From positions 1 through 64,000 of the forward strand of contig CAVANO010000015.1 in NCBI GenBank assembly GCA_963590165.1: a stretch of 64,000 nucleotides of DNA, read 5' to 3'. The translations under genes were made by a program, and so were the position numbers. The DNA is from UBA11524 sp963590165 (GTDB lineage: Bacteria; Bacillota; Clostridia; Christensenellales; Aristaeellaceae). The notes under the pieces were generated by a model that saw nothing but the letters and a program-made list of their open reading frames with translations, had not been told where the DNA came from and searched no databases. Each line of letters begins with the position of its first letter. Position 1 is the stretch's first letter. Shown one piece after another: positions 8,441-17,225 of this stretch.

Positions 8441-9847
8441 TTACTTGCCGAGCAGAGAGTTGATACCATCCTGGATGGTCTGGCGATACGTCTCCTGCAG
8501 CTGTGCGGTCGTGTAGTCGCCGTTGATGAACTCGCGCAGCGGCAGCTCATAATCGCCGCTGAGGCTGGCGTAGTTGTCCAGCATCTGATGGCGGCCCATT
8601 TCCATCATGATCTCGAAGTTGTAATCCTGCAGGTCGATGTCCTTTGCGGTCACGCCGTACCACCAGCCGAGCGTCTCAGGATCGTCGCGAATAGCAAGAG
8701 CCGCCTCGCCGCCATCCTCGCTGTCGGCATCGTAGCCGTACCAGTTGAGCAGATCATAGAGCACATTGAAAACAAGCTCAGGATCTTCCACGCCGACCGG
8801 GATGACGTAAGTGGAGTTCTGCGTCACCTTCTGGGCGTTGGTTTCTGCGTTGCCGTGCGGTCCGACAGGCCACGGGATGAAAATCATGTCGAAATCGAGC
8901 GTCACGCCATCGGGATTCTGATAAGCATAGTCAGCATTGGAGTCCATAATCCAAGCGGCAATGGGCGTGAAGGCAACCTTGCCGTCGCGATACAAGTAGC
9001 GGCAGACGTCCCAGCCGTTCTCTTCCGGAATCGGGTACATGACCTTGTCCACCAGGTTCAGATCCTGCATGAACTGCAGCACTTCGCCGACTTCAGGCGA
9101 GGACAGGTTCTCGGTCGCGGTCGCGGCAATATTTGTGCCGTTGGACATGACCAAATTCAGGAAGTAGTCGCCCGGCCAGCCGCCGAAGCCGTACACGTCG
9201 ATGTTGCCGTCGCCGTCGGTATCCTTCGTCAACGCGATGCAGTATTCGCGGAACTTATCCCACGTCCATTCGCCTCTTTCGACCAGGTCACGCGGATCCT
9301 CAAGGTTCGCGTCCTCGATCATCTGCAGGTTGAACGCGAGCGGCATGGTCGATCCGACCATGTTTTCGGCGTTGTTGGCGCAGAGCAGCTGTACAGCGCC
9401 GCTGCCGGTGTCGATGTAGGACATGACAGGGTCTGTGCCCTGCAGGACGGCGTTGTCGCTGGGCAGCACGTCGCGCAGGTCAACCACGTAGCCGTTCGCC
9501 GCGGCAGGCGCGGAAATCGGCAGGTCGAGCATGTAGATATCAACGTCCGGCGTACCGGCCAGCACGGAGGTGTTGATGGATTCCTTCGCGCCCGCGTACG
9601 TCAGGTTGATATATTCGAACTTCACGTTCCACTTTTCTTCGATCTTCTTCACGTTCGCGAACTGCATTTCGTCTGCGGTCGTGCCGCTGTAGTAGGGGTT
9701 CGCATCGATGGATTCGTCAAAGGAGTCCCAGTAAAGATCCCATGTCGTACCGATGGTAATCACGCGCGTCTCCTCGGCGGAGGCGGTGATGACGGTCATG
9801 CTCAGCACCATGGTCAGGGCGAGCAAAAGCGCGGCAAACTTTTTCAT
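8441..9847 (-). CDS. Extracellular sugar-binding protein of an ABC importer
   Basis: A 468-residue family 1 solute-binding protein. It has a signal peptide ending TASA|EE with no lipobox Cys, which is odd for a Gram-positive binding protein: it may be released or held by another protein. Family features are PVMSYIDTGSGAV, GEWTWDKFREYCIALTKDTDGDG and YGFGGWPG, as in oligosaccharide binders. It has no permease in its own transcription unit; the pair ending at 12100 lies just upstream on the same strand and is the likely partner. Large hairpins on both sides of the gene suggest that its mRNA is selectively stabilised. RBS AAGGAGG. Confidence 0.9.
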   Translation of the reverse strand: MKKFAALLLALTMVLSMTVITASAEETRVITIGTTWDLYWDSFDESIDANPYYSGTTADEMQFANVKKIEEKWNVKFEYINLTYAGAKESINTSVLAGTPDVDIYMLDLPISAPAAANGYVVDLRDVLPSDNAVLQGTDPVMSYIDTGSGAVQLLCANNAENMVGSTMPLAFNLQMIEDANLEDPRDLVERGEWTWDKFREYCIALTKDTDGDGNIDVYGFGGWPGDYFLNLVMSNGTNIAATATENLSSPEVGEVLQFMQDLNLVDKVMYPIPEENGWDVCRYLYRDGKVAFTPIAAWIMDSNADYAYQNPDGVTLDFDMIFIPWPVGPHGNAETNAQKVTQNSTYVIPVGVEDPELVFNVLYDLLNWYGYDADSEDGGEAALAIRDDPETLGWWYGVTAKDIDLQDYNFEIMMEMGRHQMLDNYASLSGDYELPLREFINGDYTTAQLQETYRQTIQDGINSLLGK

Positions 9848-9893
9848 TGAATATGAGTCCTCCTTGCTGCTTATTGAGTAACGTCTAACATCT

Positions 9894-9935
9894 GCGGAGG
9901 AAGGTCAGGACGTATCCCGACCTCCTCCGTAAGGT
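9894..9935 (-). promoter_or_regulatory. Intercistronic hairpin 5' of the solute-binding protein gene
   Basis: On the minus strand CGGAGGAGGTC pairs with GACCTTCCTCCG (one bulge, loop of about 12 bases). No T-run. It may protect the 5' end of a processed binding-protein mRNA. Confidence 0.5.
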
Positions 9936-9967
9936 TCATAGGAATTGGATGGCAGAACAGCCTGCCT

Positions 9968-11722
9968 TTAGTTGCTCTGACCGACCGTCACTGCGTAGAC
10001 TTTCCACGCGCCGTCAGATTCGAACTGCATCCGGTTGCCCCACGTGGAAACGTCATCACCGCAAACCGCAGCGATCTGCTCGAAGGTGATCTGTGCCACA
10101 GAGCCGTCCGTCACAGCCGTCTGCTGCTGAATGCGGGACCAGCCGGCTGCCGCGTCAGGCATGACGATCCAGATGTTGTTCGTCTCGGACTCATAGGAGA
10201 TGTTGATGACTGCGCCGGGCACGAGCGCCGCGATGATGTTTTCAGGCATCTCGGTGCCGTTCTGTCCCCATGCGCTGCCTTCGCACGCCGCGCCATCGAA
10301 CGTGATGTTGTCGTGAGAGCCGACCATGTAGTCGATGCTGACGACGGTCACCGCATAGACCTTCCATGCGCTGGCGGCTTCGCACTGCATGCGGGTGCCC
10401 CAAGTGGACTTGTCTTCGCCGCACGCCGCCGCAATCTGCTCGTACGTCACATACGCCTTGCCGCCGGAGATGGTTGCTTCACCCTGCGCGACACGCATCC
10501 AGCCTGCCGCGGAGTCAGGCATGACGATCCACATCGTGCCGTCCTCGGACTCGAAGTCAATCTGCACCGCTGTGCCGGGCACGAGCGCGTCGCGCACCGC
10601 CTCGGGCATGTCGAAACCATTCTGTCCCCACGCGCCGCCTTCGCAGGCAAAGCCGTCAAAGGACACGATCTCGGATGCAACCATGCGCGGCGCCTTTTCA
10701 CCGACCTTCACAGAGTAGACCTTCCACGCGCTGGCAGCCTCGCACTGCATGCGGCCGCCCCACGTCGTCTTGTCCTCGCCCAGCAGCGCAGCAATCTGCT
10801 CATAGGTAATCTGGCAGACCGTGCCGCTGTTGTTGATTGCCGCCGTACCCTGTGCAACGCGCGTCCAGCCCGCCGCAGCATCCGGCATGACAATCCACAT
10901 CGAGCCATCCTCGGATTCGAAGGAAATTTCAATCACAGAGCCAGGAACGAGCGCATCGATGAATTCCTGCGGAATATCGAAGCCATTCTGACCCCAGCTG
11001 CTGCCCTCGCACGCAAAGCCTGCGAATTCAACCGCATTCTTCACATCGTAGAGGTTCGTGCGATCCTCGCCGGTTTCCGGAGCCGTCCAAACAGCCGTCG
11101 TATCGATGGGCAGCGCATTGCCGTCCGCATCGAAGAACTGGATGTTGGTGATGTACACATCGCGCGGCGCCTCGCCGTCAAACTTGCCGGAAGCGGTGAA
11201 GTTGTCCACTTCTTTGCTGATCTGAAGCGTATCGCCGCGGCCTGCCACGAGTGCCCCCTCAGGAATGGTCACCGTTGCAGTCTTGGGATTCTTGCGCTCC
11301 ATGTATACCGACCAGTCAGCCTCATTCTTGGAGCTGTCCTCGCCGCTGACCATGTAGACCTTGCCGGACTGCGCGTAGAAGGCTCCGTCCGTGCCCAGCT
11401 CCACACCGACATCAAAGGTCATCTTGACGGCCTTTTCAAGGTTCTCGCCCAGCAGACCGTCGATGTTCAGGGAAACATACGGCACCTTGCCGACTGCAGC
11501 AGGGCTGATGCACAGCGCCTTGCCGTTCTGATAGTCAATCACGCTCAGCTCTGCAGCATCCGCGTTGCCCAGGGTCATGTCCAGACCGAGGAACGCAGTG
11601 TTCTCATCCGCAAAGTCGATGATGGTCTTGACCTCGCCCGCCACCGGCGATGCAACCTCTGCGAAAGCGCAGCTCATCACCAGCATGCACGCAAGCAGCA
11701 GAACAGAAACGACCTTTTTCAC
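9968..11722 (-). CDS. Secreted protein with three tandem copies of an unrecognised domain
   Basis: A 584-residue protein with a signal peptide (VVSVLLLACMLVMSCAFAEV), an N-terminal beta-rich domain of about 220 residues that looks carbohydrate-binding (IIDFADENTAFLG, with ITNIQFFDADG at its end), and three consecutive copies of a domain of roughly 100-105 residues at about 10720-11032, 10345-10665 and 9980-10300. Each copy follows the pattern F-GxACEG-xWGQNG, then ALVPG, ESE, WIVMPDxAAGW, QIA and a closing WKVY. The aromatic-rich pattern suggests a carbohydrate-binding module. There is no catalytic motif, anchor or dockerin. Start: GTG at 11722, 8 bases after AAGGAGG; the ATG at 11740 overlaps that site. 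Confidence 0.8.
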   Translation of the reverse strand: MKKVVSVLLLACMLVMSCAFAEVASPVAGEVKTIIDFADENTAFLGLDMTLGNADAAELSVIDYQNGKALCISPAAVGKVPYVSLNIDGLLGENLEKAVKMTFDVGVELGTDGAFYAQSGKVYMVSGEDSSKNEADWSVYMERKNPKTATVTIPEGALVAGRGDTLQISKEVDNFTASGKFDGEAPRDVYITNIQFFDADGNALPIDTTAVWTAPETGEDRTNLYDVKNAVEFAGFACEGSSWGQNGFDIPQEFIDALVPGSVIEISFESEDGSMWIVMPDAAAGWTRVAQGTAAINNSGTVCQITYEQIAALLGEDKTTWGGRMQCEAASAWKVYSVKVGEKAPRMVASEIVSFDGFACEGGAWGQNGFDMPEAVRDALVPGTAVQIDFESEDGTMWIVMPDSAAGWMRVAQGEATISGGKAYVTYEQIAAACGEDKSTWGTRMQCEAASAWKVYAVTVVSIDYMVGSHDNITFDGAACEGSAWGQNGTEMPENIIAALVPGAVINISYESETNNIWIVMPDAAAGWSRIQQQTAVTDGSVAQITFEQIAAVCGDDVSTWGNRMQFESDGAWKVYAVTVGQSN

Positions 11723-11867
11723 TTGGATAACCTCCTTCATGTCCCTTTCCTAAGGACTTGGTTCCGTTTGTGCAGCTTGTTCACCATGGTTCTCTTTGGG
11801 ACAGCAGGCAGCAGCCTGCCATACCGGTCAGTTTTGAGCCAAATACGCCATGGCTCCTCTGATCCCT

Positions 11868-11897
11868 ATCATAGCACAAACCCGCACTGTAAGTCAA
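11868..11897 (-). promoter_or_regulatory. Predicted promoter of the triple-repeat / binding-protein / esterase unit
   Basis: On the minus strand TTGACT (11892-11897), an 18-base spacer and TATGAT (11868-11873) preceded by TGC (extended -10). The leader is about 140 bases. This makes 6237-11722 a transcription unit of its own, although read-through from the upstream operon is possible. Confidence 0.7.
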
Positions 11898-11965
11898 CTA
11901 GTAAATCACGAAAATTCCATCTTTTTTGACCGAAATTCTCCGAAAAAATGTTTTCGAGGGATTTA

Positions 11966-12038
11966 ATTCGCCCATAAAGTACAGTTTCGGCAAGGAGGAC
12001 TCATCTGATCGCCGGTTATGTGCACCTTATGGGCGAAT
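11966..12038. ncRNA. 73-nt element with a long base-paired structure between two operons
   Basis: The perfect inverted repeat ATTCGCCCATAA / TTATGGGCGAAT (11966-11977 and 12027-12038) extends inward to about 18 pairs with two G-U wobbles (minus strand). An asymmetric internal loop follows, then a second 6-bp stem CGGCGA / TTGCCG, closing a 15-base loop that contains TCCTCC. No T-run follows it, so it is not a standard terminator. It lies 62 bases after the last permease gene and 69 bases before the next promoter. It could be the 3' end structure of the long operon, a small RNA, or a protein-binding site. Confidence 0.5.
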
Positions 12039-12099
12039 ACATTGAAGCTAATTGTTCTGCTCACGCATGTTAACGTGTATCTTTTGTTAGTTTATCTCA

Positions 12100-13029
12100 T
12101 TAGCCTACGATACCCGAGCGTTCAACGCCCTCAATGAAGCGGCGCTGGAGCAGCAGGTAGAGGATGAGCAGCGGCAGAATCGTCAGCACAACGCCGGCGT
12201 TGACATACAGGCGCTGGATGCGGACGTTCATGATCTTGAGGTTCGCGGAAATGTTGTTCTGCAGCGTCGAGAGGCGCTTGGCAAGCAGCATGTCCGTCGG
12301 AATGCGGAAGAGCTGGCTGTAGAAGGAATCGGTGTACTGCCAGACAAGCGAGAACACCGTCACCGTAATCACAGCCGGCATAGCATTGACGAGCATGATG
12401 CGGAAGTAGGTGTACCATGTGCCCGCGCCGTCGACGAACGCTGCCTCCTCAATTTCCTTGGGCAGTCCGCGGAAGAACTGGTTGAAGATGTAGATGAACA
12501 GCCCAGCGCGCAGACCTGTGCCGAAAACCGTCAGGACGTACATCGGGGTTGCCTCGCTCATCAGCCCCATGCTGCGGAAGGTCATGTACTGTGGCAGCAT
12601 GATGGTGTGATTCGGGATGACGATCATGATGATGACGCAGGCGAACCACAGCTTCTTGAGCGGAAAGTCAAACCGTGCAAAGCCGTAGCCGACCATGGAG
12701 CAAATCAGCACCTGAATGAGCGTCAGCGCGATGGTGTAAATCAGCGTGTTGCCCAGCGTGCGGAAGTAGTCCATCTGCGTGATGACGGTCGTGTACCTTT
12801 CAAGCGTGCCCTCAATCGGGATGGTGTAGACCATCGGGTTCGAGGAGTCGGAATCAGAGAAGAAGGACTGGCTGACAATGCCGATAACCGGCGAAAGGAT
12901 GACGTAGGCAATGCCAACGATCAGCACAAAGCGCAGCAGCCACAGCATGAACGCCTTGCCCTTCTTGACGGCACCGCCCTTTGCGTCCTCATAGCGAGGA
13001 GAATTGCGAAACGCGCGCCATTTTTCCAT
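12100..13029 (-). CDS. Sugar ABC transporter permease, MalG type (second pair)
   Basis: A 309-residue inner-membrane permease with six predicted spans. The EAA loop that contacts the ATPase reads EIEEAAFVDGAGTWYTYF. It pairs with the MalF-type permease 21 bases upstream. It is the last gene of the long mannan operon. No ATPase gene follows, so energy must come from a shared ATPase encoded elsewhere, as for MsmX in Bacillus. The N-terminal basic segment (RNSPRYEDAKGGAVKKGK) is cytoplasmic. Confidence 0.93.
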   Translation of the reverse strand: MEKWRAFRNSPRYEDAKGGAVKKGKAFMLWLLRFVLIVGIAYVILSPVIGIVSQSFFSDSDSSNPMVYTIPIEGTLERYTTVITQMDYFRTLGNTLIYTIALTLIQVLICSMVGYGFARFDFPLKKLWFACVIIMIVIPNHTIMLPQYMTFRSMGLMSEATPMYVLTVFGTGLRAGLFIYIFNQFFRGLPKEIEEAAFVDGAGTWYTYFRIMLVNAMPAVITVTVFSLVWQYTDSFYSQLFRIPTDMLLAKRLSTLQNNISANLKIMNVRIQRLYVNAGVVLTILPLLILYLLLQRRFIEGVERSGIVG

Positions 13030-13050
13030 TGCTTTTCACACTCCTTCGCA

Positions 13051-13968
13051 TTAGTTGTAGTAGAACGTGCGCTTGCTGATCAGGTAGACCACCAGCGCCA
13101 GCAGCGAGCAGGTAATCAGCGTCGAAACCACGCTGAATGCCGATGACAAGCCGTAGTTGCTCTCGGTGAACGCCGTATCATATGCCAGCTGCACCACATC
13201 GGATTGACTGAAAGCATCGACGATGGTGTAAATCGTGCAGGTAATGATATGCGGCATGACCATCGGGAACGTCACCTTCCAGAACGTTTCATAGCCCGTT
13301 GCGCCCTCAATCTTCGCGACCTCGTAGAGCGAGGACGGAATCGACTGCAAGCCGGCAATGAACAGGACGATCTGCACGCCGGACGCTTGAATGATGTCGC
13401 TGATGCGTTCGACTGCACCGGTGATGTAGTCAAGAACCACATCCGGCAATGCCAGCTGCGCAAAGAGGTCCATCAGATACGTCATGTTGAGCGTGCCGGC
13501 AGAAGAGGACGCCGCCGCCATGTCCGCGCTTGCTCCGCTCAGTCCGCCTGCCATCATCTGCGCCGCGACACTCAGCGCGTTGCTGACCGCCTCTGCGCCC
13601 ATCAGCACGGGCAGGAAGAAAATTGCGCGAATCAGACCGCGGCACTTCATCTTCCTGTTCAGAATCATTGCAACAAACAGTGAGAAGAAGATGATCAGCG
13701 GCACGTCGATGAGCATGTTGCCGATGGACGTCGTCAGCGTCTGCTTGAAGCTCGCATGGGAGAAGAATGCCTCATAGTAGTTCTTCAGCCCAACAAATTC
13801 AAGCTTGTAGCCGCCTGTGCTCAGGACGGTCATGGAATTCAGGGAGAACTCCACCGTCATGTAGAGGCTTCGCACATAGAACAGCAGGAAGCCCAGCAGC
13901 CAGGGCAGGATGAAAACATAGCCGTTAATGGCGCGCTTTCCCGCCATGGAGATACGCAGCTTTTTCAT
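13051..13968 (-). CDS. Sugar ABC transporter permease, MalF type (second pair)
   Basis: A 305-residue permease with six spans and the EAA loop SSLYEVAKIEGATGYETF. An unusual Ala/Ser-rich, Met-rich periplasmic-side insertion (AAQMMAGGLSGASADMAAAS) lies between the second and third conserved segments. Its ATG overlaps the stop of the DUF5696 gene by 4 bases, so the two are translationally coupled, which suggests that DUF5696 belongs with this transporter. Confidence 0.93.
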   Translation of the reverse strand: MKKLRISMAGKRAINGYVFILPWLLGFLLFYVRSLYMTVEFSLNSMTVLSTGGYKLEFVGLKNYYEAFFSHASFKQTLTTSIGNMLIDVPLIIFFSLFVAMILNRKMKCRGLIRAIFFLPVLMGAEAVSNALSVAAQMMAGGLSGASADMAAASSSAGTLNMTYLMDLFAQLALPDVVLDYITGAVERISDIIQASGVQIVLFIAGLQSIPSSLYEVAKIEGATGYETFWKVTFPMVMPHIITCTIYTIVDAFSQSDVVQLAYDTAFTESNYGLSSAFSVVSTLITCSLLALVVYLISKRTFYYN

Positions 13969-16574
13969 TCGTTTGCACCTCCTGAGAGCAGATACGCCCG
14001 GGCAGGAATCGTCTTGCCGTCCGCCTGTGCATCCTGACTGCCGTAGTTAATGTAGATGGTCACGCCATTGTCATAGCGGACAGAACGGAGTGTGTCAGAG
14101 ATGATGGTATGCTCCACCATCTGTGCACCGCTGACGGCAGACAGCGCGCCGTTCAGGTACGCGTAGTTTTCTGCCGCTTCGTCCGCCCAATTGTCAAACG
14201 TGGTTGCATAGAGCGAATTGAGTGCGGTGTACTTCATGTCAGATGCTTCCTGTGCCGTGAAGGTGTACCGCGGCGATGCGCCGTACTCAATCATGTTCAG
14301 CAGTTCACTCTGCCAATCCTCGCTCACCGCCGTATTCATCGCCTGACCGGTGTAATTCACGCAGCCGTGCAAAATCATCTCGTAAAGCGGAATCGTTTCA
14401 TCAACGATGACGTATTCCGTCGCGCCCATCGGGGCATCGATGACGTGATCCGCGCCCTTGACGGCGTACAGGTTGCCGCCGGACACCATCACGTTCTTGC
14501 CGCTGTCAGCGATCTCCGCCAATTCATTCTTGACAACCATGAGCGCCTGTTCGCGGTCAATGACTTCCGTGCGGCGCTTGTCCGCATGCAGTTCGCTGCC
14601 CAAATCGCGCAGGGAAATGCCGGTAATGTTCAAATCCTTTGTGCTGTTCAGGAATCCGCTGACGTAGTACGGCAGGAACTTCGGGGAAAGCAGATCGTAG
14701 ATGTTCTCATCATAACCGAGGCTCGATGTACGGCGCAGGTTTGCCGGATTGTTGACGCCGAAGCGTGCGACATAGCCGGCGCCGTAGTAGCGCGACGTCT
14801 CCTGATTCGCCATGTACCGTTTGGTGATACTCGTCACCTTCTGGAACGCCACATCTGCGTATAGCTCGCCGCCCAAGCGTGTCAGCGCATCGCTGAGTTC
14901 CTCCAGTGCCTGCTTGCCGCCCAGCTCGCTGAGAACAGACACGCGGTTTGCCACATCGTGATAGTAGCCGCCGTTCATCCAGCCCTGGAAGTTCACGACC
15001 TGATGCTTCACACCGGCCTTGTTGAGGCGCTGTGCAATCTCGTCCGCTTCCTTGAAAGTTGTCATCGCACGAACATGCAGGTACTGGATGCCCATGAAAT
15101 GAGTCGTTTCCTTCACGCCGCCGATCAGGTCATAGTAGAAGGGAATGTCGCCCGATTCCGTCTGTGCCGTCAGGACGCCTTCGGAAATCAGCCGTGCACG
15201 GTAGTAGTTCGCCAGTCCGCTGTAGCCCGCGTTTTCCCCAGTCAGCAGCGTATAGCGGACGGTCAGATCTTCCGCATAGAGATTGTCCTCTACAATCGGC
15301 ATTTCCGACGTTTCGCCTGCGCCGAAGAGCGACAGCAGCTCCGCGCCGCGCAGGGTGAACATCGCGTAGGCGTTGTTGTAGGAATTGCTGCGTCCCGACA
15401 CGTCCGCATTGATGCTCGCCAATGCCGAACCGCTTTCGATGGTCGCCAGCACGCCGGTTTTCTCGCGGCAGATTCCCCAGAGCGGCATGCGCACGGTCTC
15501 GGTCAGCTGCGTCTGCGTGTAGTCGCCGTCAATCAGGTCAATGTCGTAAACATACTGGCTGTACACTGCCGCAGTGTTCTTGCCGTTGTTGAAGCGGATG
15601 AGGCTGCCCGAACCGTTCGGAACAACCATATAGCCGCTTTCGGTGGTGTCCGCCGCTGCCATGTACGGCAGAAGCTGAATGCGGTAGATTTTGCCGCCGC
15701 CGCGCTCCTCAATCGCGCTGGCAGGGATGGTCGCCTCAACGTAATCCTCGCCCAGCGTCCATTCCAGCGTCACGGTGAAGCCCAGCGTTTCTGCCTGTTC
15801 CTTGCCCGCGTACGCCTCCATCTCGAGGTATTCCGCTTTCGTTACGCCCAGCGCTTCGAATTCCTTGGAAACACGCGCCATCTCACGCGTGCGGCTTGAT
15901 CCCTTTTCGGAAATCCAGTAGCCATCCTCACGCTGCTCGTAAACGATGTCAGCCGCCTTCTTCGCCTGATCGCCCAGCTGCTCATACAGCGCTTCATAGC
16001 GTTCCGTCGGCAGATAGGACGGCGTCAGGTACTGAATGGTGTCGACACCGACAACGTAAATGAATGCAATGCCGTTCTCGATGCCTGCAGCGCTGAAATT
16101 GCCCAGCGACACGCTCATCGAGTAGCTGTCATACGTACTGCTTGTCAGTCCGGAATTGTAGTAATCCAGCAGGAACTGACTCTTCAGGTAGTTCTTGTTC
16201 GTCTTGTTTGCCGTCTTATCATGATCAGCATCCGGCGGATTGGAGTAGACCGTTTCACCGGTGCGCTTATCGTAGACGGCAACGCTTGCCGTTTCGATAT
16301 CCGCGTAGAGCTTCAGGTTTTCGTTTTCCGCATAGAGTGCGTACGGTGCCGCGACATCCGGATTTTCGTCCGTAAGCGCTGTTAACTCCGTCTGTGCGGA
16401 CGCCCCAGCCGGTGTTTCAATCATCTGCTGATATTCCCGCCGGAACTCGAAGCGGAACAGATACCAGACAACAGCCGCCGCCACGATGATGACAATCACC
16501 GCGAGCACAATCCACAGCCAGCGGCGGGACTTGTGCTGAGCCGCATCCGGCTGGACTTTCGATTTCTTGCTCAT
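13965..16574 (-). CDS. DUF5696-type envelope protein
   Basis: An 869-residue protein with a basic N-terminus, one membrane span (WLWIVLAVIVIIVAAAVVWY) and a large extracellular part. The segment LYADIETASVAVYDKRTGETVYSNPP and the later TIM-barrel-like region (IQYLHVRAMTTFKEADEIAQRL, then HQVVNFQGWMNGGYYHDV) match my recollection of the DUF5696 family, found beside sugar ABC transporters in Paenibacillus and Clostridia. Its function is not established; a glycosidase-like fold is possible. Start: ATG at 16574 with GGAGG 7 bases upstream; an in-frame TTG at 16592 overlaps the site. It is coupled to the downstream MalF-type permease. Confidence 0.8.
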   Translation of the reverse strand: MSKKSKVQPDAAQHKSRRWLWIVLAVIVIIVAAAVVWYLFRFEFRREYQQMIETPAGASAQTELTALTDENPDVAAPYALYAENENLKLYADIETASVAVYDKRTGETVYSNPPDADHDKTANKTNKNYLKSQFLLDYYNSGLTSSTYDSYSMSVSLGNFSAAGIENGIAFIYVVGVDTIQYLTPSYLPTERYEALYEQLGDQAKKAADIVYEQREDGYWISEKGSSRTREMARVSKEFEALGVTKAEYLEMEAYAGKEQAETLGFTVTLEWTLGEDYVEATIPASAIEERGGGKIYRIQLLPYMAAADTTESGYMVVPNGSGSLIRFNNGKNTAAVYSQYVYDIDLIDGDYTQTQLTETVRMPLWGICREKTGVLATIESGSALASINADVSGRSNSYNNAYAMFTLRGAELLSLFGAGETSEMPIVEDNLYAEDLTVRYTLLTGENAGYSGLANYYRARLISEGVLTAQTESGDIPFYYDLIGGVKETTHFMGIQYLHVRAMTTFKEADEIAQRLNKAGVKHQVVNFQGWMNGGYYHDVANRVSVLSELGGKQALEELSDALTRLGGELYADVAFQKVTSITKRYMANQETSRYYGAGYVARFGVNNPANLRRTSSLGYDENIYDLLSPKFLPYYVSGFLNSTKDLNITGISLRDLGSELHADKRRTEVIDREQALMVVKNELAEIADSGKNVMVSGGNLYAVKGADHVIDAPMGATEYVIVDETIPLYEMILHGCVNYTGQAMNTAVSEDWQSELLNMIEYGASPRYTFTAQEASDMKYTALNSLYATTFDNWADEAAENYAYLNGALSAVSGAQMVEHTIISDTLRSVRYDNGVTIYINYGSQDAQADGKTIPARAYLLSGGANE

Positions 16575-16588
16575 CTTTCCACCTCCGC

Positions 16589-17221
16589 TCAAGCTCTGAA
16601 AATCAGCTCGGTGTAGATGCTCTTGAAGAAGCCTACCACCTGCGTGATGAAGTTAGCGACCAGCATGACCAGGAAAATGATGATGAACACAGCCACGAGC
16701 GTCAGCAGCAGCGTCAGGAGCGTCTTGCCCAGCGTGTAGTTATGCACCTGCATAATGCCGGTCAGCGCCATGATGAAGGTGTACGCCGTGCCGATGAAGA
16801 TGATGATGGAATAGAACGCTTCCTCATTCTCCGCGACAAACTGGCTGACAATGGTCGCCACGATGTAGCAGACAATCATCGGCACGAGTGAGTAACCGAT
16901 GGCAATGGCGATATCCTTCAGGCGCCCCTCGCCGTCCATCAGGCACGTCACTGACCAGTTGCCCACGCACAGCAGAAAGTAAAGAATCAGGACGCCGCTC
17001 ATTTCCCACAATGCATTGACGGTGCGTTCATTGATGTTGTTGACCACGAAACCCGCCAGCAGACGGTTGAGGGTGAAGCAGATGCCGAAAATGATGACCA
17101 TCAGGATGGCAATGGCGACGCTCCCCTTTTCTGCGTGACGGATCCAGTAGAAGCCGTCAGACGGGTGCGAAACGGTATAGAAAAGCTGCTGCCATTTTTC
17201 CTTGCTGAACAGTGCTTTCAT
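16589..17221 (-). CDS. Yip1-family membrane protein
   Basis: A 210-residue protein with five predicted membrane spans and a short soluble N-terminus (LFYTVSHPSDGFYWIRHAEKGS) characteristic of bacterial Yip1-domain proteins. The central CLMDGEGRLKDIAIAIGYSLVPM segment is the family signature. The role in bacteria is unknown. It sits 4 bases after the NHL protein gene and 14 before the DUF5696 gene; the same Yip1 / DUF5696 / NHL / permease grouping is, as I recall, seen in other Clostridia, which points to a shared envelope function. Confidence 0.85.
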   Translation of the reverse strand: MKALFSKEKWQQLFYTVSHPSDGFYWIRHAEKGSVAIAILMVIIFGICFTLNRLLAGFVVNNINERTVNALWEMSGVLILYFLLCVGNWSVTCLMDGEGRLKDIAIAIGYSLVPMIVCYIVATIVSQFVAENEEAFYSIIIFIGTAYTFIMALTGIMQVHNYTLGKTLLTLLLTLVAVFIIIFLVMLVANFITQVVGFFKSIYTELIFRA

Positions 17222-17225
17222 CGCC

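Noticed and set aside
11998..12012. Hammerhead-like word CAGATGAGTCC ... GAAAC in the 73-nt element
   Set aside because: The core needs CTGATGA, here CAGATGA, and stem II cannot form. Similarity is by chance.
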